DNA of 35,852 bases from a virus: IMG/VR virus record IMGVR_UViG_3300032288_002261, positions 1 to 35,852 of that record; one strand, given 5' to 3'. The position numbers were made by a program, and so were the translations under genes. Shown here in pieces: positions 23,135 to 30,655 of this stretch (position 1 is the first letter of the stretch; the number at the start of each line of letters is the position of its first letter). The notes under the pieces were generated by a model. It did no database searches. It was not told the origin of the DNA and worked only from the letters and a program-made list of their open reading frames with translations.

Positions 23135-24789
23135 TCTCCACCTACCGCTTTTAACTCTGGTTTTGACGGTTTTTGCTGACTTGCCTGTATTGCCTGCTGC
23201 ATTTGAGCCAACATTTGCTCATCTTCTCGTTGTTTTTCCATGACTTTTAGCCGATCTTTCAATTGCTGTTTCATGGGAGGTTCCAACAGATCAAGCAGAG
23301 ATTCCTTATCAATAGCTTGGGCCTTGAACAGACTAAAGGCCAAATCACGCAAATCTTCGGTAAATATCGGGCTATTAGAATGCGCGTCTACTTTTACCGT
23401 AAAGTTTTTAGTAAATTGATCGGCAATAAATGGTACGCCTTCAGAATCTAAATAATGAGAATTATCATAGACTTGCATCAACTTCAAATACAAGGTAGCT
23501 ATTTTTTCAATAGCATCTTCCACAATCAAGGCGCGTTTTTTGGCCCGACTGGAACCCAATCTAGCCAGTTGGCTTGCATGACCAGCAGAGCGCACACCAG
23601 ACTCACCCTTGCCTTGCAGGACGTTTCCTATACCGGATGCCTCCTCAAACATCATATCTATCTCGCGGATAGATTGATAAAGGTCTTGCGGAATAGTAGG
23701 CGCTAACTTCTCTACCTTGGCATTAGGCATATCGGTGGAGAGAAGGCCGCCAGCACGATTCAGAGAAAAGTTCTTCTCATCCAAAATTCCACTAAAGCCC
23801 ATCAGCGCGGTAGGCGGGGAAACTTGTTTGGATAACAAATCGAGAATCTCGGTCATTCTCCGATTTCTCATTTGTTGCAGGAATATCAGTTTTTGGACCT
23901 CGGATGCGCCCCAATAATAATCATAGAGGGGATTAGGGCAAATTTGAATAAATGGCAATTCGCCTTGCAGGAATACGGATTCGCCAGGACGGTCATAAAT
24001 GACAATATCCGGGTCAGCTATGGTCACAACCTGATAATCAGCGGTATCGTCATTCCAAATCCACAATTCCCGCATTTCAATCGTATCTTCAGCCACTCTA
24101 GCCTTGTACCGATTCATGCCGTACAAATCCAGATTAACCGTTCCGTACATGGTTGGATTGGTCTGCGACATGACGATCCGATCTACGCCCTCTGGAATAT
24201 CAGATTGCGGAGGATGATATCCGGCAGTAATACGTTTAAGGATGGATTCCCGCTTTGGATGGGAATATAGCCTAGACATTAACTCAGAGCGAGTAATGTA
24301 ATAAGTATGTACTAACGCTTCTTGTCTGTCTGTATATGGCGAATCTTCACGCAATACGCCAATTGCAGCGGGTTCCACCATATACGGATGGACACCATTT
24401 TTATAAATCAATTTGATAAATGTTGAATTGTAAGCAAGCGCCCACGTTAGCGCGGTACTAACTACCTGGTCACAATTGCTATTGAGCCATTCGTCATTAA
24501 GAGCTTGCGCCAGCTTGGGTATTTTTCGGTGTTGTTCGGTACTAACATCAGCACCGATATTGATTGAAAACCTTGTAGTTTCAGCAGAATACAAAAACGA
24601 CGTTAATTGGTCTATGTGGGGATTGATTTTATTAAAAGCTGCGGGACTTTCTTCCGGCCCCGCCCCGAATAAATACCATGAGCGAAGGCTTGAATAGTCT
24701 CCTTTTCGCTCATCCTTCGATACCATACACTTTTCGATTACTTCGATATAGAAGTTCTCGCGTTCGGCATTGTCCGAAGGAATTTTCAC
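23131..24789 (-). CDS. Portal protein
   Basis: The 552-residue protein fits a podovirus portal. It lies between terminase-side genes and the scaffold/capsid genes, has the right size, and contains conserved stretches such as NKINPHIDQLTSFLYSAE, WALAYNSTFIKLIY, the region around YDYYWGASEVQKLIFLQQMR, and IREIDMMFEEASGIG followed by an SGVRSAGHASQLARLGS segment. The C terminus (about 505-545) is a charged Gln-rich coiled coil that may form a barrel extension. It would form the dodecameric DNA gate and docking site for the terminase. Confidence 0.88.
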   Translation of the reverse strand: MKIPSDNAERENFYIEVIEKCMVSKDERKGDYSSLRSWYLFGAGPEESPAAFNKINPHIDQLTSFLYSAETTRFSINIGADVSTEQHRKIPKLAQALNDEWLNSNCDQVVSTALTWALAYNSTFIKLIYKNGVHPYMVEPAAIGVLREDSPYTDRQEALVHTYYITRSELMSRLYSHPKRESILKRITAGYHPPQSDIPEGVDRIVMSQTNPTMYGTVNLDLYGMNRYKARVAEDTIEMRELWIWNDDTADYQVVTIADPDIVIYDRPGESVFLQGELPFIQICPNPLYDYYWGASEVQKLIFLQQMRNRRMTEILDLLSKQVSPPTALMGFSGILDEKNFSLNRAGGLLSTDMPNAKVEKLAPTIPQDLYQSIREIDMMFEEASGIGNVLQGKGESGVRSAGHASQLARLGSSRAKKRALIVEDAIEKIATLYLKLMQVYDNSHYLDSEGVPFIADQFTKNFTVKVDAHSNSPIFTEDLRDLAFSLFKAQAIDKESLLDLLEPPMKQQLKDRLKVMEKQREDEQMLAQMQQAIQASQQKPSKPELKAVGGE

Positions 24790-24790
24790 G

Positions 24791-25276
24791 TTATTTCTTT
24801 ACAGAAAGGTTCTCGTGGTCAGCAACATAACTCGCGGCGCGTGGTCCTGTCAAATTTGTATTGCTTTTGGGGTTAAATCCTACGGGTTCATCCCGTATTG
24901 GCTTTATTGCGCCCCCCTTCAAAAGAGAAGGAATTGTAAGATTATTTAACCCCCCACCCCAAATGGCAGAATCTCCCGGTCTGGCATCCCTGACTTGCTG
25001 TGCCTCGGCAACTTCCTTGGGAACTTCCGCATTTTGTCTTGTGTAGTACCCGGATTGGCTTTCACCCTCTCTGGTGGACTTAATATCGCTCATTTTGTAA
25101 TCTTCAGCCAATTTTCGGACAGTTTTATCGTTTTTCCGGGTTTTGGCGCTTACTATTCCAGGCGCTTGCAGGAATACCGTCATAACGGTTTTTTCGCATC
25201 CTTCCGGGCAAATTGGGGCATAAGCCTCAAAATAACCGTGTTCAGAGCATTTATAGTCCCTAATTATTCTACCCAT
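24791..25276 (-). CDS. Zinc-ribbon-containing phage protein upstream of portal (161 aa)
   Basis: The N terminus contains YKCSEHGYFEAYAPICPEGC, a Cys/His cluster (Cys10, His13, Cys23, Cys27) that can form one zinc site. The rest is polar and Gly/Pro-rich with a GDSAIWGGGLNNL segment. Proteins with this start are common in phages near the portal or terminase. The function is not known. The AGGGGATAAATC leader supports the ATG at 25276. Confidence 0.65.
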   Translation of the reverse strand: MGRIIRDYKCSEHGYFEAYAPICPEGCEKTVMTVFLQAPGIVSAKTRKNDKTVRKLAEDYKMSDIKSTREGESQSGYYTRQNAEVPKEVAEAQQVRDARPGDSAIWGGGLNNLTIPSLLKGGAIKPIRDEPVGFNPKSNTNLTGPRAASYVADHENLSVKK

Positions 25277-25279
25277 GAT

Positions 25280-25672
25280 TTATCCCCTAAGTTGTTCATC
25301 AATATCACGTTCTTCATAATCCACGCGATTTTTAACGCCAATCCGCAGTTTTATTGCTCCATTTTGCACTTCCAGGCCCATAGATCGGGTCATTCTCGGC
25401 TTTGGTTGCCGCCGATACTCCAAAAACTTGGTTCTATCTTTATTTTGCATTATGGCTACCTCGCCATCGCGGAAATGCTCATACGCCCTGCTCACCCGGC
25501 GTTGCACCCTCTCGCTTAATGGATAAACGCCACGAATAAATACATCCAGCAAATGCTCCTTGCTCATTCCCGCCAATTCCGCAAACAATTCCTGGGATAT
25601 CCCCCGATTTTTGTCCTCAAGGAACTTTTTGATAATCCTGAGTAATTCAATACGGGATATGACTTCTTTCAT
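25280..25672 (-). CDS. Putative HTH protein near terminase (130 aa)
   Basis: The start at 25672 gives an ATGA overlap with the glycosyltransferase stop. A GTG three codons upstream is the alternative. The N-terminal 65 residues look like a lambda-repressor-type helix-turn-helix (ISQELFAELAGMSKEHLLDVF, then VQRRVSRAYEHF). The remainder is basic and beta-rich. In this position it could be a small terminase-like DNA-recognition protein or a regulator of the late arm. Neither role is proven. Confidence 0.55.
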   Translation of the reverse strand: MKEVISRIELLRIIKKFLEDKNRGISQELFAELAGMSKEHLLDVFIRGVYPLSERVQRRVSRAYEHFRDGEVAIMQNKDRTKFLEYRRQPKPRMTRSMGLEVQNGAIKLRIGVKNRVDYEERDIDEQLRG

Positions 25673-26400
25673 TTGTTCCACATGAAACCATCGGGATAGC
25701 GTTGTTTCATTACCGCATTCCCGCGTTCAAAAAATTCCCTACCAACGGAATTGGGATTGCCGCCCAACCTGAAGCAGTTGGTATGCAACCCGCTGCCAGC
25801 AAAATGGGGGTTATTCTGTTTCAGGAATTTGTAAGCAAGTCGGTCAGCCCCATAGCCCATATAGTTGTAAGCATTTGCCGCATTGCAATAAACCTGTGTT
25901 TTTGCAGCTATTGAGCCGGTTTCTGCAAATCCTTCTCCGCCATCCCAAATCGGATGCTCACCCAAAGATTCACAATTGTCGTCAAACAGGAAGTTTCCTT
26001 CCTTGTCATAAATGCTTCTAAGGGAATATGCCCAATCAAGATCGTCTTTAACCATGAGATTAACAAGGGATTCAACATGGTTAGGCTTGAACCAATCATC
26101 GTCAGCGGTCATTAGCAGGATATCTTCGGTAATGAAATGCGGAGCCGCAGCAAATAGCTTCTGCCCCCCGCTGCCGCCAGTCGGCGATTTCATGGATACT
26201 TTCTTGGGCCAGTAGGCAACATCCCTGTTTGGACCGCGATACCTGTCTACCATAGCCTGATAATCCTTATAACTGACAATGCCATCAGTCAAAAGGTAAT
26301 GATGTACCGGATAGGTTTGGGCATTGATAGAGGCAACAGACTGAGAAAGTTCTGGCCTGTTTGCGGTAATCGTAACCACTGCCACGGTTGGATTGGTCAT
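25669..26400 (-). CDS. GT-A glycosyltransferase (family 2-like)
   Basis: The 243-residue protein has a GT-A start (AVVTITANRPELSQSVASIN), a TDGIVSYKDYQ segment, and a DXD-type metal site in LLMTADDDWF at about residues 97-104. A GYGADRLAYKFL segment lies near the acceptor side. It would transfer a sugar from a nucleotide donor. The gene sits inside the packaging module, between large terminase and portal, where such a gene is unexpected. It overlaps the terminase stop by four bases. Target and donor are unknown. Confidence 0.75.
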   Translation of the reverse strand: MTNPTVAVVTITANRPELSQSVASINAQTYPVHHYLLTDGIVSYKDYQAMVDRYRGPNRDVAYWPKKVSMKSPTGGSGGQKLFAAAPHFITEDILLMTADDDWFKPNHVESLVNLMVKDDLDWAYSLRSIYDKEGNFLFDDNCESLGEHPIWDGGEGFAETGSIAAKTQVYCNAANAYNYMGYGADRLAYKFLKQNNPHFAGSGLHTNCFRLGGNPNSVGREFFERGNAVMKQRYPDGFMWNK

Positions 26401-28160
26401 TGGAAGCCTATTGCTTTCAGGTAAGAACTGACCTTCTTTTGTGCAATATCATTTACTGCACCATTTTCTGAATTGGCTTCCTGCTTACGAGATAGATCGC
26501 GGGTAATGCGTTGCTGGATAAGTCTTGGTTGTAACTGTTCAGCGTAGGCTGCACAAGCAAGGGCGCTGGCAATAACCCTGTCATCTTTGTTTCTCCCGGA
26601 AGCCTGGATCGTCCCCGCATCCCTCACAATGGTTTTCATTTCCTCCAAGGTATCTTCGCTATAAATATCCATCATGCCGCGCTCAAAGTAATCTTTCATG
26701 TAAGACAGCATCCGTTCCTTGGTGGCGGCATTGGTCATCCAGCCGATGCTATTGGATGGACCATTCATATTGTCATTTCTGCGCCAGATATAGTTCTGCA
26801 TATGAGATAGAACGTCCATCAAATCAGAACCCATCTTGTTATTCATGGCGATAGCCTGACGTTTCAGGTTACGCAATTCATTGATTACAGCCTGTCCCGG
26901 ACCATTAATCTCAAGATTCAGGGTGGAATTTTTGTATGCACCGGCAAGGTGGGAGATTGCCCATGCAAACTGGTAGGTGTTCATCTCCGAGGTAGCAAAT
27001 TCGCATACTTGCTCCAAACCGTCAGCATAGGCTCTGTAGACCTGTATGCAAAACCTGTCTGCCCAATCAGACGAGCCATAGGCCGGATCAGCTCCTATGA
27101 CGTAATAAGCGGTATCTATGGGTTCTTCCCAAACCTTCAAGGTTGCCAGTTTTTCGGTGGATTTCAGGCATTGGGTATCATGGAAATTTGCCCCCATCGA
27201 ATAGCGGTAATAATCACATGACAGCTTTTTGGCAATCTTCATGGCATCGGTACATCTGGCAGATGAAAAGAAGGATGAGCCGGTCATTACAAAAGCGTAA
27301 TCTTCCGTAGGTGGAAACTCCTGCATCATCAGGGATTCATCTTTAATCCCCTCAAACAGTTTCCAGCGCCACCAAGCCATTTGTCGAGAATTAATCTCTA
27401 CGTTATAGAGTTTCTTGATATCCCGCGTCCATTCCTTTTCTTCATTGGTCAGTTTCCCATCCCAATAAACCTTATACACATCACTATTGCCATCAACCGA
27501 GTAATACTCATTTCGCCACCAGCCACAAAAGATAGCCCTCTGAGTCCTTGCTCTCTTAGCGGTTACATACATATCGTGGAACATATTGAACCCGCGAGCC
27601 GTACTCTCAAAGATATACATACGGTTGGGATTGGTTTCAGCCAAAGACGCAAGCAGGGAGGCCAATCCTTCCTCATCACCCCATGAAGATGTTTCCGTAC
27701 CATGCAGGTACGTAATCGCCTTACCCCTTCCCAAACCGCCTTTAGCCCGTATCCCCGCCACCTGGTAAAACAACCTCGACCTATTCTTCAACGACATATG
27801 GTTACGGTTATGCGCCACCAGAGGAATGCGGTATTCCTTGGGCAAACTCTCCATGTACATCCCCAAAGTAGACCGGAACATATCCCGGTTCTCCTCCGTA
27901 TCCGTAGTCAATGTCGCCTGCAACCCCGGATGCGTAAAAGTCCAGTACAAATCCAAAGCCAGCGATATCGTCGTAATCCCCAATTGCCTACCCTTGAGAA
28001 TTACAAAGAAATGAATATCCTCTGCCAATCCCTTTGCAAACTCATCCATCACATAAGTCTGCGTTCCCAAAGGCTTATCCAGCTTCTTTAATCCCTCCTC
28101 CTTTGTCTCAATCTGCAACTGAGAACAAAACTGGTAAAACTGCGGCAGGTTAAATTTCAT
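26397..28160 (-). CDS. terL: Terminase large subunit
   Basis: The 587-residue ATPase-nuclease pumps DNA into the prohead. The N-terminal ATPase has a Walker A-like KGRQLGITT at residues 56-64. A Walker B-like stretch is followed by Glu156 (ITYLHGTETSSW). The C-terminal RNase H-like nuclease shows Asp358 in IGADPAYG, Glu418 in LNLEING, and Asp526/Asp527 in NKDDRVIA. The Walker A variant (K/R-x-R-Q-x-G-x-T) is common in phage terminases. The AGGGGAT ribosome-binding sequence supports the ATG at 28160. No clear small terminase is adjacent. Confidence 0.95.
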   Translation of the reverse strand: MKFNLPQFYQFCSQLQIETKEEGLKKLDKPLGTQTYVMDEFAKGLAEDIHFFVILKGRQLGITTISLALDLYWTFTHPGLQATLTTDTEENRDMFRSTLGMYMESLPKEYRIPLVAHNRNHMSLKNRSRLFYQVAGIRAKGGLGRGKAITYLHGTETSSWGDEEGLASLLASLAETNPNRMYIFESTARGFNMFHDMYVTAKRARTQRAIFCGWWRNEYYSVDGNSDVYKVYWDGKLTNEEKEWTRDIKKLYNVEINSRQMAWWRWKLFEGIKDESLMMQEFPPTEDYAFVMTGSSFFSSARCTDAMKIAKKLSCDYYRYSMGANFHDTQCLKSTEKLATLKVWEEPIDTAYYVIGADPAYGSSDWADRFCIQVYRAYADGLEQVCEFATSEMNTYQFAWAISHLAGAYKNSTLNLEINGPGQAVINELRNLKRQAIAMNNKMGSDLMDVLSHMQNYIWRRNDNMNGPSNSIGWMTNAATKERMLSYMKDYFERGMMDIYSEDTLEEMKTIVRDAGTIQASGRNKDDRVIASALACAAYAEQLQPRLIQQRITRDLSRKQEANSENGAVNDIAQKKVSSYLKAIGFQ

Positions 28161-28389
28161 ATCCCCTCATCTTCAACATAACCTTCCTCAACTCCCCAAC
28201 ATCACCCCTACCCGCATTACGCCTCGCCTGCAACGCATCCCGAATCTTCTTGTCCCCCTTCAACGTCCTCAACAAATACCTCGCCTCACACTCCATCCTC
28301 CAATCGGGACACTCATTACATACCACCCTGCCATCCATCAACTCCACCGGCCTCTCACTAATCCCCTCACACCCTAAGCAGCCCTCCAT
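28150..28389 (-). CDS. Small Cys-rich (zinc-binding) protein upstream of terminase (79 aa)
   Basis: The product has Cys4 and Cys7 (CLGC), Cys24 and Cys27 (CNEC), and Cys34, a pattern suited to one zinc site. A helical segment EARYLLRTLKG and a basic C terminus follow. It overlaps terL and the upstream gene. Proteins of this type sit at this position in related phages, and I cannot exclude that it helps DNA recognition in packaging. Confidence 0.65.
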   Translation of the reverse strand: MEGCLGCEGISERPVELMDGRVVCNECPDWRMECEARYLLRTLKGDKKIRDALQARRNAGRGDVGELRKVMLKMRGYEI

Positions 28390-28625
28390 ATCCTCACCCC
28401 ATCATCTACCCGCCTTGCAACAAACTTCTTCCCCAACCGTTCCCCTTCCCGTTTATTCTTCGTACACATCTGGCTCATCAAAGACTTGCTTCCACCATTC
28501 ACCAAAAAACTATCACCCACTTCCATCTTTTCATACGGATAACTATTCTTAACCTTTCTCCCACCATTACCCATCGGCATTTCAACAGACTTCTCAACAG
28601 CAATCATAGTATCCATTTCCATCAT
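28374..28625 (-). CDS. Small conserved phage protein (YPYEKMEVGDSF type, 83 aa), first gene of the late arm
   Basis: A GGAGGGATGA ribosome-binding sequence precedes tandem ATG codons at 28625 and 28622. The second half has the recurrent phage pattern YPYEKMEVGDSFLV, then GKKFVARRVDDGVRIWR, in which a small beta domain follows an EVGDSF turn. The function is unknown to me. It is the first gene of the leftward arm, so it is read directly from the control region. Confidence 0.7.
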   Translation of the reverse strand: MMEMDTMIAVEKSVEMPMGNGGRKVKNSYPYEKMEVGDSFLVNGGSKSLMSQMCTKNKREGERLGKKFVARRVDDGVRIWRAA

Positions 28626-28783
28626 TCATCCCTCCATTCATAATTAACATTCACACAGAATACACGATTTTCTTTTGCTGGGAAATAAACCCTGTTTTTT
28701 TTGGGGGGGAAAACGGAGAAGTGCCTACGCACATGACACCCCCGATCCCCATTCATGTCGCCGATTCGATGCCGAGCCGATCG

Positions 28784-28812
28784 ATGCCCAGTCCATGCCC
28801 AGCCCATGCCCG
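28784..28812. repeat. Short tandem repeat, 11-bp units
   Basis: Two full units (ATGCCCAGTCC, ATGCCCAGCCC) and a partial third unit lie in the GC-rich half of the control region. Related GATGCC copies lie just upstream. Purpose unknown. Confidence 0.6.
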
Positions 28813-29011
28813 ATTAATCAATGGCGAGCCTGTAACACGGTCCTGGCAGTATCGGTAACTGCCCCATTGCGCCCCGGCCCCATGTAAAAATCCCCCTACT
28901 AGTAGAATGGAGATAGTGGGTGAACCTTTCGCCAACCTTTCAAATTATGTTAGCGCATACTTATTTACTAATACACAAACCATACATATATATATATGTA
29001 ATATCTACACG

Positions 29012-29022
29012 TATATACGTAT
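29012..29022. repeat. TATATACGTAT repeat, copy 1
   Basis: The 11-base sequence TATATACGTAT recurs exactly at 29187-29197. Here it is part of a 12-bp palindrome (ACGTATATACGT, 29009-29020) and overlaps the -10-like element of a candidate leftward promoter. Confidence 0.6.
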
Positions 29023-29046
29023 ACCGTCACGATGTCGAATTCTCAA
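29018..29046 (-). promoter_or_regulatory. Candidate leftward sigma70-like promoter
   Basis: Read on the minus strand, TTGAGA (29046-29041), a 17-base spacer and TATACG (29023-29018) give a moderate match to sigma70 elements. It points towards the late arm with a leader of about 390 bases before the first gene at 28625. The evidence is sequence match and position only. Confidence 0.3.
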
Positions 29047-29050
29047 CACG

Positions 29051-29106
29051 TGTCAAATTATCATCAGTTTTGTTGAATATTTGACATAACTGTCAATTTA
29101 TCAACA
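29051..29106. repeat. Three alternating 16-bp iteron-like repeats with 20-bp period
   Basis: Three 16-bp units lie at 29051-29066 (+), 29086-29071 (-) and 29091-29106 (+): TGTCAAATTATCATCA, TGTCAAATATTCAACA and TGTCAATTTATCAACA. They agree at 13 to 14 of 16 positions in pairwise comparison. Their left ends are exactly 20 bp apart, so they fall on the same face of the helix in alternating orientation. The last two form a 36-bp dyad (29071-29106). The arrangement fits an initiator or repressor binding array. A TTATCAACA inside unit 3 is one base from a DnaA box. Confidence 0.65.
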
Positions 29107-29163
29107 GTTAATGCACAGCGTATGCCAATAAATTATCAATGAAAACAATGCTATATTAATTAA

Positions 29164-29192
29164 TTGATTATGGCACGATGATTGCATATATA
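29164..29192 (+). promoter_or_regulatory. Candidate rightward sigma70-like promoter for the early arm
   Basis: TTGATT at 29164-29169, a 17-base spacer and TATATA at 29187-29192 lie upstream of the first early gene. The predicted start would be near 29199, giving a 35-base leader with the AGGGG ribosome-binding sequence at 29221. The -10 overlaps the second TATATACGTAT copy (29187-29197). Confidence 0.45.
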
Positions 29193-29233
29193 CGTATGCA
29201 GTATCAATTTATCAATTTATAGGGGTAAAATTT

Positions 29234-29899
29234 ATGTCGGAAAATAGAATTGTTCAAATAATCCCAAAAAAAACAGCTTCAATAATTATCGGGGGTTTAA
29301 CTCAAACTTCCAAAATGCCATGCAAAAGTTACAGTTTACCGACTGTAGCCTGTCAAACAGGGTACCATATGGCAAAAATACCCGGTAGTGTGTGCGAAAG
29401 CTGCTATGCAAATAGGGGTTTTTATGCCATGTATCAGGCAACCATAGAACCAGCACAACACGCGCGCCTAGAATCGATCAACGATCCACTCTGGGTTAGT
29501 TCAATTGTCAGTTTAATAGGGCAGGATCAATATTTTCGCTGGCACGATTCGGGGGATATTCAAAGTTTGGAACACCTAGAGAAAATTATTGCGGTATGCA
29601 ATGCAACACCTAAAACACGCCATTGGTTGCCAACGCGAGAGTATGGAATTGTAAAAAATTACATTGCAAAGTATGGCAAACTCCCGGATAACCTGGTAAT
29701 TAGATTGTCGGCCATGTACCCCGATATTCCAGTTAAAATCCCAGCCAGTTTAATTGGGATTCCCGGCATTGCGGCTAGCAACGTACATACCGTAAATCCC
29801 ATTGGCACGGATTGTAATGCTAGCAAACAAAATGGGAAATGTTTAGATTGTCGGGCCTGTTGGAATCGCAATAAAACAGTATCGTACAAAATGCACTAA
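29234..29899 (+). CDS. GP88-family protein (mycobacteriophage gene product 88-like)
   Basis: The 221-residue product matches the GP88 family found in many phages. It has SKMPCKSYSLPTVACQTG at the start, then GSVCESCYANRGFY, a FRWHDSGDIQS core at about 101-111, HWLPTRE at 130-136, LVIRLSA and a C-terminal CLDCRACW. Nine cysteines are present (30, 40, 54, 57, 122, 194, 203, 206, 209). The clusters could bind zinc or an iron-sulphur centre. The biochemical role of the family is not known to me. It is the first gene of the rightward arm, stands alone with its own leader, and shares flanking sequences with the clamp gene downstream. Confidence 0.88.
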   Translation: MSENRIVQIIPKKTASIIIGGLTQTSKMPCKSYSLPTVACQTGYHMAKIPGSVCESCYANRGFYAMYQATIEPAQHARLESINDPLWVSSIVSLIGQDQYFRWHDSGDIQSLEHLEKIIAVCNATPKTRHWLPTREYGIVKNYIAKYGKLPDNLVIRLSAMYPDIPVKIPASLIGIPGIAASNVHTVNPIGTDCNASKQNGKCLDCRACWNRNKTVSYKMH

Positions 29900-29918
29900 T
29901 GTTACCTGCTAACAGTTT
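29897..29918 (+). repeat. Post-stop direct repeat, copy 1
   Basis: A 22-bp element starting with the TAA stop codon of the GP88 gene and ending TACCTGCTAACAGTTT recurs, with one substitution, at the same position after the clamp gene (30653-30674). Confidence 0.75.
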
Positions 29919-29948
29919 GCAAGCCTGGCGGTAGCCGCTTAATGCATT

Positions 29949-29979
29949 CTGCAAATACTCTATTTTGCAGAGTATTTGC
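29949..29979 (+). promoter_or_regulatory. Two mutually exclusive hairpins between GP88 and clamp genes
   Basis: GCAAATACTC (29951-29960) and GAGTATTTGC (29970-29979) form a perfect 10-bp stem. A competing stem pairs CTGCAAA (29949-29955) with TTTGCAG (29964-29970). No T run follows, so it is not a standard intrinsic terminator. The two folds cannot coexist. Confidence 0.55.
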
Positions 29980-30025
29980 GGATTGTCATTCGGTAATCAT
30001 TTATTAATCATTTATAGGGGCAATT

Positions 30026-30655
30026 ATGAAAGTTACTATTTATCGCAATGCATTAAAAGCCGCTAGTCGTTTCCAGGCTGTAAAAGATATTCGATTCTAT
30101 TTGAACGGGATTTTCATAGAATCTTCGCCCATAGAATCTCGCCTGGTGGCGACTGATGGCCATATTTTAATTGTCACAAAATGCGACGCAAAAGATGAAA
30201 ATGAAGGTATGTTTTCGGGAATTATCCCGTCTGACGTAGTAAAAACAATACTTTCCTGGAAAGCGCCAAAGTATGCAAAGGAATCGCTTATTGTGATATC
30301 GGGCGACGGTCCAGAGTATCGGGCCGAATGGCGCGGTAATGTCGCGCTGTTCAAGCTGGTGGACGGGAAGTTTCCCGATTACCGGCGCGTTATTCCCGAA
30401 AAAACGAATGGGGAATTGGCATTTTATGATCCAGACCTGCTGGTGCGCGTGAAACGTGCCAGTGAGGATCTAGGAAACAATAATGGCCAATTTTCTCTTA
30501 ATTACAATGGAAATAGTGGCGCATTGGCGCAAATAAATACCGAAACCATTGCGGTAATTATGCCAATGCGAACCGATATTAATATCTCAATTGATGCGAC
30601 ATGGGCCAGGGGCGCATTGGCTGGCATTGATACCGTAATCTCACTGGCGGCATAA
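30026..30655 (+). CDS. Two-domain beta sliding clamp (DnaN-like)
   Basis: The product carries hallmarks of the bacterial DNA polymerase III beta clamp: RLVATDGHIL at 39-48, VDGKFPDYRRVIP at 112-124, and IAVIMPMR at 175-182. The last corresponds to the far C terminus of bacterial DnaN. At 209 residues it is clearly shorter than the usual about 366 and fits only the second and third clamp domains. A ring would then need three subunits, as in PCNA, which is inference. No phage polymerase is visible, so it may load with, or compete for, the host polymerase. A TTATAGGGG leader precedes the ATG, like that of the GP88 gene. Confidence 0.8.
   Translation: MKVTIYRNALKAASRFQAVKDIRFYLNGIFIESSPIESRLVATDGHILIVTKCDAKDENEGMFSGIIPSDVVKTILSWKAPKYAKESLIVISGDGPEYRAEWRGNVALFKLVDGKFPDYRRVIPEKTNGELAFYDPDLLVRVKRASEDLGNNNGQFSLNYNGNSGALAQINTETIAVIMPMRTDINISIDATWARGALAGIDTVISLAA

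Larger units (their letters stand above)
28626..29233. other. Divergent control region / candidate replication origin (608 bp, no convincing gene)
   Basis: The leftward and rightward arms diverge from this stretch, and I see no convincing gene in it. From left to right it holds a T8G7 homopolymer (28695-28709), a small hairpin GTGC-CTAC-GCAC (28721-28732), an 11-bp tandem repeat (28784-28812), a hairpin with arms GGCAGT (28845-28850) and ACTGCC (28858-28863), and a doubled AACCTTTC (28923-28930, 28934-28941). An alternating AT run and a palindrome lie at 28983-29022. The repeat cluster at 29051-29106 and candidate promoters follow. The left part is GC-rich and the right part AT-rich. Confidence 0.6.

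Noticed and set aside
28622-28807. 61-codon minus-strand frame ahead of the first late gene
   Set aside because: Its start lies in the 11-bp tandem repeat and its translation is of odd composition. The stop overlaps the next ribosome-binding site region, but there is no domain and no good start signal.
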